Positions 17,321 to 26,128 are shown, counted from the stretch's first letter. The stretch is 57,298 nt of DNA from Pseudomonadota bacterium (GCA_009786025.1 WQUA01000011.1:1-57298), one strand, 5' to 3'. Numbers and translations: made by a program. The notes: generated by a model from the letters alone, not told the origin.

Positions 17321-17803
17321 TCACTCTTTCGTCCGTACGATTTTCAACACCTTGAACGCCACCGTCGTCGAATAGCCGCGCGACAGTAGAAAGCGCAGTT
17401 GACGATTGCGTTCGCGCTCATCCTGAGGCGGCGCGCCGAAGCGTTTCCGCCACAACGCCAGCGCTTCATCCATTTCATCGGTTGTTTCAAGCGTGGACAG
17501 CGCAGCTTCTGCCGTATCGCGATCTACCCCTCGTTCCTTCAACGTATGCGCGATCGCGCGCTTGGCGTAACGCCCCTGCTTCTGCCGCACCAGCGATTCC
17601 GCGTAACGCGCGTCGGAGAGAAAGCCCAGCGCCGTCACCTCATCAAGCACCGACTCAATCTCGTCAGCCGCCACGCCGCGCCGCGATAAGCGTTGCACCA
17701 ACTCCGCGCGGCCATAATCACGCCGCGCCAACATGCTGATCACGGTGGCCTTAAGGCTGGGCGGCTCTATTTTCTTGGGAGCGCCTTCGGTTTCGTGGGT
17801 CAT
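17321..17803 (-). CDS. recX: RecA regulator RecX
   Basis: RecX modulates RecA filaments and inhibits recombinase activity. The 160-residue protein from the ATG at 17803 has the triple-helix repeats of the family: LLARRDYGRAELVQRLSRRG, LGFLSDARYAESLVRQKQGR and FLLSRGYSTTVAFKVLK. The longer frame to 17866 adds residues that do not fit, and the 17803 start has GAGATA about 8 bases upstream. recA is not adjacent, unlike the common recA-recX order. Divergent from nikR. Confidence 0.93.
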   Translation of the reverse strand: MTHETEGAPKKIEPPSLKATVISMLARRDYGRAELVQRLSRRGVAADEIESVLDEVTALGFLSDARYAESLVRQKQGRYAKRAIAHTLKERGVDRDTAEAALSTLETTDEMDEALALWRKRFGAPPQDERERNRQLRFLLSRGYSTTVAFKVLKIVRTKE

Positions 17804-17917
17804 TGCAATATCTCGGTGAATGTGTTTTCTGCGCGGTTCGCCATAACATCCGCGCCCGTCGTCCACCCAACAATAGCACGGTGATAGAATAACAGAATCT
17901 CCACGACTTGCCGCCCC

Positions 17918-18343
17918 ATGAAAACTCCGAAACCCTCAGATGCCCTGGTTCGTTTCGGCGTCGCGATGCCGGAAACGCTGCTTGAACAATTCGACGCCTG
18001 GAGTCAACGCTCGGGACTTCCCAACCGTTCGGAAGCGCTGCGCCATCTGGTTCGCGATTTCGTCTCGCGTCGCCACTGGGAAGAAGGCCAGGGGTTTGTC
18101 CACGGCACAATCACCTTGATGTACGATCATCATTCGCACGACCTCTCCGGCGCGTTGACATCGTTGCAGCACGATTTCGGCGATGTGATCGTCTGCACTA
18201 CGCACGTCCACGTCACCCACGAGACCTGCCTCGAATGCCTGGTGCTGCGCGGCAAAGCACAGCGCCTCAAAAAACTGGAAGAAGCGCTTGCCCGAATTAA
18301 AGGGCTGCAAAATGTTGGAACGGTGATTTCAACGCCTGCCTGA
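17918..18343 (+). CDS. nikR: nickel-responsive regulator NikR
   Basis: A ribbon-helix-helix repressor that responds to nickel. The 141 residues show the N-terminal RHH domain (LVRFGVAMPETLLEQFDAW then LPNRSEALRHLVRDFV) and a C-terminal ACT-like metal domain. The high-affinity nickel ligands are recognisable: the His in the HHSHDL region, THVHVTHETCLECLVLRG with two His and a Cys. No nickel transporter or hydrogenase gene is in the window, and I see no obvious GTATGA-type operator nearby, so its targets are elsewhere. Confidence 0.95.
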   Translation: MKTPKPSDALVRFGVAMPETLLEQFDAWSQRSGLPNRSEALRHLVRDFVSRRHWEEGQGFVHGTITLMYDHHSHDLSGALTSLQHDFGDVIVCTTHVHVTHETCLECLVLRGKAQRLKKLEEALARIKGLQNVGTVISTPA

Positions 18344-18357
18344 GCGCGTTCATCCGA

Positions 18358-18383
18358 CAAAAAAGAGGCGCCCCCTGCGCCTC
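18358..18383 (-). terminator. intrinsic terminator downstream of the ahpD-like gene
   Basis: Stem GAGGCGC / GCGCCTC (18365-18371 and 18377-18383) with a 5-base loop. On the minus strand it is followed by TTTTTT, so it serves the minus-strand gene ending at 18440. Confidence 0.85.
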
Positions 18384-18439
18384 AAAATCGGACATCGGAG
18401 AGCCGACTCAGCGTCTGTTCTCCGATACGTAATACCCTA

Positions 18440-18961
18440 TCAATTCGGATGCTCCGCGTTCAGCACCAACGCAACCGCGTTGACCGCCGCCGCGATGCGC
18501 CCGACTTCCTTGAGCTCAGCGTCCGACGCTCCGGTTTTTTTCAGCGCAATCACATGCGAAGAAACACAATAACGGCATTTCCCAACCAGGCTGGCCGACA
18601 ACGCCCACATCTCGAACTGACGTTGCGTCACGCCGCCATGTGTTGCATAGGCATTCATTCGCAAACCAGGCTGCTGTTTTTTGATACCCTCATCGTCGGC
18701 CATGTCGATGTAGGAATACCAGACGTTGTTCATCCCCATCAACGATGCCGCCGTCAGCGCACCATGAGCCTCGGCTTCCGGCATTGCGCCGCGCAGCATC
18801 GTCACCAATTCACGGCTTTTTGCAGAAAACGCCGCCGCCAGAGCGCAACCCAACGCCTCGTCGCGCGGCAGCGGCGAACGCTCAAGCACCGAATCCAGAT
18901 TCAGGCGAATATCTTTGGCGTAATCGGGAATACGTTCCTTTAATGCAGCAAGAAATTCCAT
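18440..18961 (-). CDS. ahpD: alkyl hydroperoxide reductase AhpD (carboxymuconolactone decarboxylase family)
   Basis: AhpD-type proteins reduce AhpC or act directly on peroxides through a CxxC pair. The 173-residue sequence has the AhpD core: FEMWALSASLVGKCRYCVSSHVIALKKTG. The Glu, both Cys (CRYC) and the His are in the family arrangement ExnCxxCxxxH. The C-terminus RIAAAVNAVALVLNAE matches. A clear AAAGGAA Shine-Dalgarno precedes the ATG. It lies 97 bases downstream of ahpC on the same strand, but with a hairpin between them, so AhpD may be expressed from read-through or its own promoter. Confidence 0.93.
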   Translation of the reverse strand: MEFLAALKERIPDYAKDIRLNLDSVLERSPLPRDEALGCALAAAFSAKSRELVTMLRGAMPEAEAHGALTAASLMGMNNVWYSYIDMADDEGIKKQQPGLRMNAYATHGGVTQRQFEMWALSASLVGKCRYCVSSHVIALKKTGASDAELKEVGRIAAAVNAVALVLNAEHPN

Positions 18962-19028
18962 AGTGTTCCTTTCTCAAAAAAAGACGCCTCCCATTCGCTC
19001 CGAAATCAAAGGAGCGGCCAAAACATTG

Positions 19029-19051
19029 AGGGCGCCGTCTCGGCGCCCTCC
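19029..19051 (-). terminator. hairpin between ahpC and ahpD
   Basis: Stem GAGGGCGCCG / CGGCGCCCTC with a 3-base loop. On the minus strand it is followed by AATGTTTTGG, only weakly T-rich. Probably an attenuating or partial terminator in the ahpC-ahpD transcript. Confidence 0.65.
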
Positions 19052-19058
19052 CTTGTTC

Positions 19059-19607
19059 TTACAGCGTCGCGCCGCCGACAGCGCGATTGCACGGACAAAG
19101 TTCACCCGTCTGCAAGCCATCGAGAATCCGCAGCGTTTCCTGCGGACTGCGTCCCACGCCGAGGCTGTTAACCGTCACATGCTGGATCGTATTTTCGGGA
19201 TCGACGATGAAAGTCGCGCGCAGCGGCACGCCGGCCTTCTTGTCACGGATACCCAACTGATCAATCAGCGCGCCGGTTACGTCGGCAAACTGCCAATGAT
19301 TCAACTGGCTCAAATCCTTATGCTCGCGCCGCCAGGCCAGCTTGACGAACTCATTGTCGGAGTTGCCTCCCATCAGCACCGCGTCACGATCAGCGAAATC
19401 CTTTACCAGCTTGTTGAACTCGACAATCTCGGTCGGGCATACAAACGTAAAGTCCTTCGGGTAAAAATAAATAATCTTCCATTTGCCCGGAAAAGATTTT
19501 TCGTTGATCTTCTCGAAAGCCGATTGCCCCTTTTCTTCCGGGAGGTTGAACCCGGGCTTTACACCCGCCACTTCAAATGCTTCAATTTTTTCGCCTACTG
19601 TCTTCAT
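19059..19607 (-). CDS. ahpC: peroxiredoxin AhpC (2-Cys, AhpD-dependent type)
   Basis: Thiol peroxidase that reduces organic peroxides and H2O2. The 182-residue protein has the peroxidatic motif YFYPKDFTFVCPTEI and a resolving Cys in the C-terminal GELCPCNR. The latter is the AhpC variant typically partnered with AhpD, in line with the adjacent ahpD gene, rather than AhpF. ATG at 19607 has AGGA about 8 bases upstream. The 207-base region upstream (to prmB) probably holds the promoter; I see no convincing OxyR site by eye. Confidence 0.96.
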   Translation of the reverse strand: MKTVGEKIEAFEVAGVKPGFNLPEEKGQSAFEKINEKSFPGKWKIIYFYPKDFTFVCPTEIVEFNKLVKDFADRDAVLMGGNSDNEFVKLAWRREHKDLSQLNHWQFADVTGALIDQLGIRDKKAGVPLRATFIVDPENTIQHVTVNSLGVGRSPQETLRILDGLQTGELCPCNRAVGGATL

Positions 19608-19814
19608 GGTTGCGTCCTATCGGTCAATTAAGTCAAAACGAAAAGAAAAACGGAAACCCGTTTATGTCTGGTAATCATAAATCAGCTCTTCTCCGCTGAC
19701 AAATTGATTGATTTGGTCGAAATGATAATTTATTTCTATCAACAGGCTGTTGTCTTAGCCAGTACGGACGCGGTAAGACAGCGCAGCAGCATAACCTGTC
19801 CCATGCTCCCTGGA

Positions 19815-20702
19815 TCAGAAGTCTTCACGCGCCAGCAAAAAGACCGACTCTTCCGACGAGCCGGTATCGAGCCAGACGAAAGGCAAATCCGGATAAGCCG
19901 CTTCGACAAGGGCGCGATTGTGGCCGATTTCGACAACGACGATGCCGTGCGGCCGCAACAAACGGTGAGCGTTTTTCAGAATGTGATGAACAGCGTCAAG
20001 CCCGTCGGCACCGCCGGCCAGCGCCAACTCTGGTTCATGGCGGTATTCGCGCGGCAAGTTTTGCATCGCATTGTCGGTCACATAGGGCGGGTTGCTGATG
20101 ATCAGGTCGTAACATTTTCCGCCCGGCAAGTTGTCGGTATAGTCGGACTGAATCAAAGTAATGCGATCGGAAAGGTGGTAGTCGTCGATATTGCGCTGCG
20201 CGACGGCAAGCGCTTGCGGCGAAATATCAACAGCGTCGATTTCAGCGCCGGGATACGCTTCGGCCAGCAGGATCGCGAGGCAGCCGGAACCGGTGCACAA
20301 ATCAAGCGCGTTTTTAACGTTGTGCCGATCAGGAAAATACGGCGATAGCCCATCGGGCATCAATTCAGCGATGAAGGAGCGCGGGACGATGACGCGCTCG
20401 TCGATATAAAAACGAAAATCGCCGAGCCAGGCTTCCTGCGTAAGGTAAGCAGCGGGAATGCGTTCTTCGACGCGCCGATCAAGGATTTCGCGAAGCCGAC
20501 TTTTTTCGGGTTGCGTCAATCGGGCGTCGAGAAAAGCATCGAGTTGCTCAAGCGGCAAGGCCAGCGTATGGGCGATCAAATAAGCGGCTTCGTCAAAAGC
20601 TTTGTCGCTGCCGTGTCCAAAGTACAATTGCGCCTGGTTGAACCGGCTCACCGCCCAGCGCAGCCAATCGCGTAAAGTCAAAAGTTCTTCAAGAGAGTCC
20701 AT
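19815..20702 (-). CDS. prmB: ribosomal protein L3 N5-glutamine methyltransferase PrmB
   Basis: It methylates a glutamine of ribosomal protein L3. The 295-residue protein has the PrmB-type N-terminus (LRDWLRWAVSRFNQAQLYFG then DEAAYLIAHTLALPL), which separates it from PrmC. The SAM motif is ALDLCTGSGCLAILLAEAYP and the glutamine-methyltransferase catalytic motif is ISNPPYVTDNAM. The ending includes GIVVVEIGHN. Stands alone, divergent from def. Confidence 0.95.
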   Translation of the reverse strand: MDSLEELLTLRDWLRWAVSRFNQAQLYFGHGSDKAFDEAAYLIAHTLALPLEQLDAFLDARLTQPEKSRLREILDRRVEERIPAAYLTQEAWLGDFRFYIDERVIVPRSFIAELMPDGLSPYFPDRHNVKNALDLCTGSGCLAILLAEAYPGAEIDAVDISPQALAVAQRNIDDYHLSDRITLIQSDYTDNLPGGKCYDLIISNPPYVTDNAMQNLPREYRHEPELALAGGADGLDAVHHILKNAHRLLRPHGIVVVEIGHNRALVEAAYPDLPFVWLDTGSSEESVFLLAREDF

Positions 20703-20890
20703 CGGTATGATTCGTCAGGTCCATGGTTTGTCGGCAAGATCAAACAGGCGTTTACCCTCGTGGGCGCAAACGCCGATTCAAAGGATACAATAATAACCGC
20801 TTGACGCCATAGGGCAAGCCGGAATACCGGCAAGTCGCGCAGAACGCAAAAAATACATTGAGGACGGCAGAAAGAATAGCGAGGACGTCG

Positions 20891-21418
20891 ATGATTCGTG
20901 AAGTTGTCAGAATGGGAGATGTGCGCCTGCAACGAGCGGCGCAGCCCGTTGACCCGGCGATGTTCAACACGCCAGAGCTTGATGCGCTGTTGCAGGATAT
21001 GCGCGAGACGATGCGCGTCGAAGGCGGCATCGGCATCGCCGCGCCGCAAATCGGCGTGCCGCTGCGGGTGGTCGTTCTTGGAATGGAACAGAACGAGCGT
21101 TACCCGGAAGCGCCGCCGGTTCCCTATACGGAACTGATCAATCCGGTATGGACGCCGCTCGGCGAGACGATGGAGGAAGCCTGGGAAGGCTGCTTGTCGT
21201 TGCCAGGCCTGCGCGGCGTCGTGCCGCGTTATGTGCGATTGCGCTATGAAGGTTTCGATGCGCGGGGGCGCCATGTCGCCTGTGATGTCGAAGGATTTCA
21301 TGCGCGGGTGGTGCAGCACGAGTGCGATCACCTCGACGGCGTGCTGTTCCCGATGCGGATGCGCGACATGTCTCGGTTTGGATTTGCGGACGTGTTGTTT
21401 CCGGAAATCAGCGCCTGA
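20891..21418 (+). CDS. def: peptide deformylase
   Basis: It removes the formyl group from nascent N-terminal methionine. All three motifs are visible: GGIGIAAPQIG (motif 1), EGCLSLPGLRG (motif 2 with metal-ligand Cys) and VVQHECDHLDGVLF (motif 3, HExxH with catalytic Glu). From the ATG at 20891 it is 175 residues (MIREVVRMGDVRL), and GAGGA lies 6-10 bases upstream; the frame is open to 20858 but those residues do not fit. Unlike the usual def-fmt order, no fmt follows, so this may be an additional paralogue. Confidence 0.95.
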   Translation: MIREVVRMGDVRLQRAAQPVDPAMFNTPELDALLQDMRETMRVEGGIGIAAPQIGVPLRVVVLGMEQNERYPEAPPVPYTELINPVWTPLGETMEEAWEGCLSLPGLRGVVPRYVRLRYEGFDARGRHVACDVEGFHARVVQHECDHLDGVLFPMRMRDMSRFGFADVLFPEISA

Positions 21419-21432
21419 ACCCAAGCCGGGAA

Positions 21433-21461
21433 AACGAAAAAGCCCGTGTTTTCACGGGCTT
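21433..21461 (-). terminator. intrinsic terminator of the tRNA-Ala gene
   Basis: Stem AAGCCCGTG / CACGGGCTT (21440-21448 and 21453-21461), loop of four bases. On the minus strand it is followed by TTTTCGTTTT. It also lies just after the def stop and may serve both directions. Confidence 0.85.
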
Positions 21462-21486
21462 AAAGAATCGCTTCAGGACATCAGAA

Positions 21487-21562
<76 letters not shown>

Positions 21563-21698
21563 ATGAGGTTCGAGATATTACCGAATTTCCGGCGTTCCGA
21601 CAATCGCTTCGCGAGGCTTGGAAGGTCAAACCGGGTGATTCACCAGCCGTCAACTGCTACACTTGCGTCATTTCGAGCACTTAAAAGGAGGACTGGTG

Positions 21699-22091
21699 AT
21701 GACGGCTGACACAGGCAAGAAAGCGTTTCATTCCGCCCAAGCGCCGGCGGCGCTGGGGCCGTATTCGCAGGCAGTCGCGGCGGGGCAGACGGTGTATTTG
21801 TCCGGGCAATTGGGACTTGATCCGGCCAGCGGCGTGCTGGCAGCAGGGATTGAAGCGCAGACGCATCAGGTGTTTCGCAATTTGCAGGCGGTGGCGCGGG
21901 CGGCAGGCGGCGATCTGAACGGTATCGTGAAGCTGACGATTCTGCTGGCCGATCTCAATGATTTCGCATCGGTGAACGAAATCATGGCGTCGTATTTCAC
22001 GCCGCCGTATCCGGCGCGGGCAACGTATCAGGTGGCGGCATTGCCAAAGGCGGCGGCGCTGGAAGTCGAGGCGGTGTTGTTTTTGGGGTAG
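21699..22091 (+). CDS. RidA family protein (reactive imine/enamine deaminase, YjgF/TdcF type)
   Basis: RidA proteins hydrolyse 2-aminoacrylate and similar enamines. The start at 21699 is set by a strong AAGGAGG 8 bases upstream; the open frame reaches back to 21663 but without a site. The 130-residue protein has PAALGPYSQAV, TVYLSGQLGLDP, NLQAVARAAGGDLNGIVKLTI and the end PARATYQVAALPKAAALEVEAV, which carries the conserved Arg that binds the carboxylate. The next gene, recG, is co-directional about 100 bases later, with a palindromic repeat in between. Confidence 0.95.
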   Translation: MTADTGKKAFHSAQAPAALGPYSQAVAAGQTVYLSGQLGLDPASGVLAAGIEAQTHQVFRNLQAVARAAGGDLNGIVKLTILLADLNDFASVNEIMASYFTPPYPARATYQVAALPKAAALEVEAVLFLG

Positions 22092-22126
22092 ACCGCTAGT
22101 GGTTCCGGTTCCATCGCACACATTTC

Positions 22127-22164
22127 ACCCTCTCCCCCACCCCTCTCCCGCAAGGAAAGAGGGG
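22127..22164. repeat. dispersed CCCTCTCCC...AGAGGGG palindromic repeat
   Basis: CACCCTCTCCCCCACCCCTC then CCGCAAGGAAAGAGGGGC forms an imperfect hairpin in the spacer between the RidA gene and recG. Member of the same family as 9408, 43643 and 44200. Confidence 0.6.
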
Positions 22165-22192
22165 CGCCGTCTTACGGCTTGATCTCTCTGCA

Positions 22193-24400
22193 ATGTCTTC
22201 CAGGGATACCCCCTCGCCCACCTCCGGCGGCCACCCACCCCAATCGAAGCCGCTTCGGGGACAGGTTCTTGCAAAAGGGGGCAAATCCACCGAGAGTAAA
22301 GACAAACCCTCTTCCCTGGCAATGCGGCTGGCGCGCCTGGGCATTGCGCGCGAGGCGGATTTGGCGCTGCATCTGCCACTGCGCTATGAGGATTACACGA
22401 GCCGAGTCCCGCTGGCGCAATTACGCGCCGGAATGTCGGTATGCGCCGAAGGTGTAGTAACGGCAAATGAAATGCGCTACCGCCCGCGACGGCAATGGGT
22501 TTGCATGATTGAAAGCGACGATGAGAACAGCGTCGCTGCATTGGTGTTGCGTTTCTTCACGTTTTATCCGAATCAACAGAAAGCGATGGTGATCGGCGCG
22601 CGGGTGCGCGTGTTCGGCGAAGTGCGTGAGGGTCATTTCGGCTTGGAGATGGTGCATCCGAAGTTCATCGTGCTGGGCGCGAAGGCCGGTCACGAGGCGC
22701 CGCTATCGAACCGTTTGACACCGATTTATCCGACGACAGCTGGTTTATCGCAAGAAGTATTGACGAAACAGATTGCGAGGGTCTTGCAGTGGGGAGCGAT
22801 ATTGCACGACGATTTGCCGGAAGCTGTGCGTCAACAGGAAGGCTTATGGAACTGGCCGCAGGCGTTGCGTTTTCTGCACGCGCCACCGCCGGGTTTGTCA
22901 GCAGAAGAACAGGCAACGCTGTCGGCGCATACGCATCCAGCTTGGCAACGCATCAAGTTCGACGAACTTTTAGCGCAGCAGCTTTCTTTGAAGCGGCACA
23001 AAGCAGCGCGCGCCAGCCGCCACGCTGAGGCGTTAACGCCTCGCGGAAATCTGACGGATGCTTTGTTGCAGCGTCTGCCGTTCACATTAACGGAAGCGCA
23101 GCAGCGCGCATGGAAAGAAATCGGCGACGATCTTGCGCGCGCTGTACCGATGCACCGGCTGTTGCAGGGCGATGTCGGCTCCGGTAAAACGGTGATTGCA
23201 GCTCTGGCGGCGCTACGAACCGTAGAGAACGGTCGGCAGGTGGCGTTGATGGCGCCGACGGAAATTCTCGCCGAGCAGCATTACCACAAATTGTCGGCAT
23301 GGCTGACTGGTTTGCCGCTGCGTTTGCTGTGGTTATCGGGATCGTTGACGACGACGCAACATAAAAAGGCACTGGCGGGTTTGTCCGGCGGCGAACCGGC
23401 GTTGGTGATCGGCACGCACGCGCTTTTCCAAAAAGAGGTGACGATGCCGAATCTGGCGCTGGCGATTGTCGATGAGCAACATCGCTTTGGCGTCGCGCAG
23501 CGGTTGGCGCTACGCGACAAAGGCACCGGCGCTGAAGACGTGCATCAACTGATGATGAGCGCAACACCGATCCCGCGCACGCTGGCGATGAGCTTTTACG
23601 CTGATCTCGATGTGTCGGTGATCGATACCTTGCCGCCGGGGCGCACGCCAGTGGCGACGCGATTGGTCAACCAGGCGCGCCGCGCCGAGATCGTCGCGCA
23701 TGTTGGCAAGCGTTGTGTCGATGGCGCACAGGCGTATTGGGTGTGCCCGTTGATTGAAGAATCGGAAAAGCTCAGTTTGCAGGCAGCGCAAACTTTGTGC
23801 GAAGAACTGGTTGCCGCATTCGACGGTAACAGCGAAACGGAGAGCGGCGCGCCGTTGCCAAAGCTCAACGTCGGCTTGTTGCATGGTCGGATGAAGCCGG
23901 CGAACAAAACGGCAACGATGGAAGCGTTCGTACGCGGCGACATTCATGTCCTGGTGGCGACGACGGTGATCGAGGTTGGCGTCGATGTTCCGAACGCTTC
24001 GATTATGGTGATCGAACACGCTGAGCGTTTCGGCCTGGCGCAGTTGCACCAGTTGCGCGGGCGGGTTGGACGCGGCTCACGACAAAGCCAGTGCATCCTG
24101 TTGTTTGAAACGCCGCTCGGCGCAATCGCCAAAGAACGACTCAAAGTGATTTTTGAAAACAGCGACGGTTTTGAAATCGCCCGCCAGGACTTGCGTATTC
24201 GCGGGCCGGGCGAATTGCTGGGAGCGCGGCAATCAGGAGTGCCGCTGCTGCGCTTCGCTGATCCCGAACGCGATGAAGCACTGCTCGAACGCGCCAGCGC
24301 TGTTGCCGACTGCTTGTTGAAAATGGAGGAAGGTGAAGCCGCTGCTGTTAAGTTGATTGAGCGCTGGCTCGGCGACAAAGCGGAGTTTTTCAAGGCGTGA
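22193..24400 (+). CDS. recG: ATP-dependent DNA helicase RecG
   Basis: RecG remodels stalled replication forks and Holliday junctions. The wedge-domain region includes ADLALHLPLRYEDYTSRVPL. Helicase motifs are GDVGSGKTVIAALAAL (Walker A), IVDEQHRFG (DEQH box), LMMSATPIPRTLAMS, VGLLHGRMKPANKTATM, and the RecG-specific ATTVIEVGVDVPNASIMVIE then FGLAQLHQLRGRVGRG. The N-terminal about 42 residues, from the ATG at 22193, do not look like RecG; they are Pro/Gly/Ser/Lys-rich. An internal ATG at 22322 (MRLARLGIARE) gives about 692 residues, but the usual SLxGVG start of RecG is then missing. Neither start has a good Shine-Dalgarno. Confidence 0.95.
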   Translation: MSSRDTPSPTSGGHPPQSKPLRGQVLAKGGKSTESKDKPSSLAMRLARLGIAREADLALHLPLRYEDYTSRVPLAQLRAGMSVCAEGVVTANEMRYRPRRQWVCMIESDDENSVAALVLRFFTFYPNQQKAMVIGARVRVFGEVREGHFGLEMVHPKFIVLGAKAGHEAPLSNRLTPIYPTTAGLSQEVLTKQIARVLQWGAILHDDLPEAVRQQEGLWNWPQALRFLHAPPPGLSAEEQATLSAHTHPAWQRIKFDELLAQQLSLKRHKAARASRHAEALTPRGNLTDALLQRLPFTLTEAQQRAWKEIGDDLARAVPMHRLLQGDVGSGKTVIAALAALRTVENGRQVALMAPTEILAEQHYHKLSAWLTGLPLRLLWLSGSLTTTQHKKALAGLSGGEPALVIGTHALFQKEVTMPNLALAIVDEQHRFGVAQRLALRDKGTGAEDVHQLMMSATPIPRTLAMSFYADLDVSVIDTLPPGRTPVATRLVNQARRAEIVAHVGKRCVDGAQAYWVCPLIEESEKLSLQAAQTLCEELVAAFDGNSETESGAPLPKLNVGLLHGRMKPANKTATMEAFVRGDIHVLVATTVIEVGVDVPNASIMVIEHAERFGLAQLHQLRGRVGRGSRQSQCILLFETPLGAIAKERLKVIFENSDGFEIARQDLRIRGPGELLGARQSGVPLLRFADPERDEALLERASAVADCLLKMEEGEAAAVKLIERWLGDKAEFFKA

Positions 24401-24439
24401 CGCCAATACGGTTTTTCCTGCCCCTATCCTTCTTTTTGA

Positions 24440-24525
24440 GCCTAAAAACGCCTGTAAGCGTACTGAAAGCTGCATGGCAGCGTGTTTTAGGCATTTTTTA
24501 CCATTCCTCTATTCGACAAGCGCGT
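24440..24525. repeat. structured ~75-bp repeat, copy A
   Basis: Near-complementary ends GCCTAAAAACGC and GCGTGTTTTAGGC (about 24440-24451 and 24479-24491) enclose a small GCTGC-ATG-GCAGC hairpin, followed by ATTTTTT. From about 24449 to 24524 it is clearly similar to 27463-27542 (shared blocks TGTAAGC, GCATGG, AGCGTG, TTTAG, TTTTTTACC, CCTATT). It lies just after recG and may also terminate it. Confidence 0.65.
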
Positions 24526-24648
24526 CCAAAGTTGAAAGGCTCTTACGTTCTCGTGCAGCAGCAACCCGGAATCGCCGGCTGGAGCAACCCTCTTTAATGA
24601 CAAAAGAATATATCATTACAATTCGTTTCACTTTATGCTGATTTTTTA

Positions 24649-24765
24649 TTGAATTGGCAAGAAGCCTGTGTTATCTTTTCATAACCCCTTTTCAATTTTT
24701 TTGAAAATACGGGTATGCCCCGCAACGACTTCCTCCCTAGTTCGTTTGCGGGGCTTCTTTATGCG
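24649..24765 (+). ncRNA. candidate small RNA with promoter and terminator
   Basis: In an AT-rich part of the 680-base gap after recG, a promoter-like TTGAAT (24649-24654) and TATCTT (24672-24677) are 17 bases apart. Downstream is a hairpin with ACCC+TTTTCAA / TTGAAAA+GGGT arms (about 24684-24714), then a second stem CCCCGCAA / TTGCGGGG (24718-24725 and 24746-24753) followed by CTTCTTTAT. This layout fits a short transcript of about 75-80 bases. It resembles no RNA family I know; it could equally be a plain terminator with a fortuitous promoter. Confidence 0.35.
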
Positions 24766-25081
24766 CGTGCGGTTTTTCTCTCTTCCCTATTCCTCTATAA
24801 AGCTCCGGATTCCCGCTTTCGCAGGAACGACCGCGCGAAGCATAAAGCGCATCAAAAGTACTTTCAGTCGCAAAGAACGCATGCCGCACAAAGAAAAAAC
24901 CGGGCGCTATCACAGTTATTTCTTGGCCAAAGCAAATGAGCAAACGACATGGCCCCCGATCTTTTTGGGTGATGTCTGCCCGCTTAACGTTCTTTCCGCT
25001 CTATGCGCTTCATTCGTTTTTCTGCTTAATTCTGGCTTATGCGCCCGCTTGAAATCCAAAGGCGTCGCAAAAACAGAAGTA
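24766..25081. other. intergenic region with degenerate repeats
   Basis: No gene is seen. It contains GATTCCCGCTTTCGCAGGAA (about 24813-24832), GTCGCAAAGAACGCATGCC (about 24868-24886) and TCTTTCCGCTCTATGCGCTT (about 24990-25010), all resembling repeats elsewhere in the window. Confidence 0.5.
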
Positions 25082-26128
25082 TCAACTCTTTCCGAAAACT
25101 TCATTCAACTGCTGGCCAACACGAATGAACGTAGTGCGTTTGGAAAATTCGCGCAGTCTGCGGGCGCCGACGTAAGTACACGCCGAGCGCACGCCGCCGA
25201 GAATTTCCTGGGCAGTGCCCTCCACCGGCCCGCGATAAGGCGCCAACACTTCCTTGCCTTCGGCAGCGCGGTAAGACGCAACGCCGCCGGCGTATTTGTC
25301 CATTGCGGTTTTGCTGCTCATTCCGTAGAACCTCATATATTTTTGTTCATCACGGACAATCGTTTCACCGCCGCATTCATCGTGCCCGGCGAACATGCCT
25401 CCCAACATCACGAAATCGGCGCCGCCGCCAAACGCTTTGGCGATGTCGCCGACCGTCGTACAGCCACCATCGGCGCAGATATGTCCTTCGAGGCCATGCG
25501 CAGCGTCAGCGCATTCGATGATGGCTGACAGCTGCGGATAACCAACGCCGGTCATTTTCCGCGTCGTACAAACCGACCCCGGCCCGATGCCGACCTTAAC
25601 GATGTCAGCGCCGGCCAGAATGAGCTCTTCAGTCATCTCGCCGGTGACGACGTTACCGGCCATCAACACGATGTCCGGATAAGCTTTGCGGATTTTTTGC
25701 ACAAAAGCGACAAATTTTTCGGTATAACCGTTGGCGGCATCAATGCATACGTAACGGATCACCGACGGCGGCTTCAGTTGTTGCATGACCTGATGAAGTT
25801 TGCTTTCGTCCTGCTCGCTGATCCCCAGCGAATAGAAAACGACGCCGCTCGCCGATAAGGCGCGGAAGAATCCGATGTATTGCGCGAGGTTATAGTGCTT
25901 GTGCAGCGCCGTCGCCATATGGTGTTTGGTCAACGCCCCGGCCATCTCGAAAGTGCCAACTGTATCCATATTGGCGGCAATGATCGGGACGCCGCGATAT
26001 GAATGTTTGCTGTGACGAAATGAAAACTCCCGTGAAATATCAACTTCCGCGCGAGTGTTCAGCGTCGAGCGCTTGGGACGAATCAGAACATCCTTGAAGT
26101 CAAGTTTGATTTCGGTTTCGATGCGCAT
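25082..26128 (-). CDS. guaC: GMP reductase
   Basis: It converts GMP to IMP with NADPH in purine interconversion. The 348-residue sequence begins [20 protein letters not shown], the GuaC-type start, rather than the longer IMP dehydrogenase with CBS domains. The catalytic loop is [20 protein letters not shown] with the active-site Cys, and [15 protein letters not shown] and LICADGGCT-like [20 protein letters not shown] are present. GGAGGT precedes the ATG. It starts 15 bases after the stop of the metallophosphoesterase gene on the same strand, so the two are likely co-transcribed. Confidence 0.97.
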   Translation of the reverse strand: MRIETEIKLDFKDVLIRPKRSTLNTRAEVDISREFSFRHSKHSYRGVPIIAANMDTVGTFEMAGALTKHHMATALHKHYNLAQYIGFFRALSASGVVFYSLGISEQDESKLHQVMQQLKPPSVIRYVCIDAANGYTEKFVAFVQKIRKAYPDIVLMAGNVVTGEMTEELILAGADIVKVGIGPGSVCTTRKMTGVGYPQLSAIIECADAAHGLEGHICADGGCTTVGDIAKAFGGGADFVMLGGMFAGHDECGGETIVRDEQKYMRFYGMSSKTAMDKYAGGVASYRAAEGKEVLAPYRGPVEGTAQEILGGVRSACTYVGARRLREFSKRTTFIRVGQQLNEVFGKS

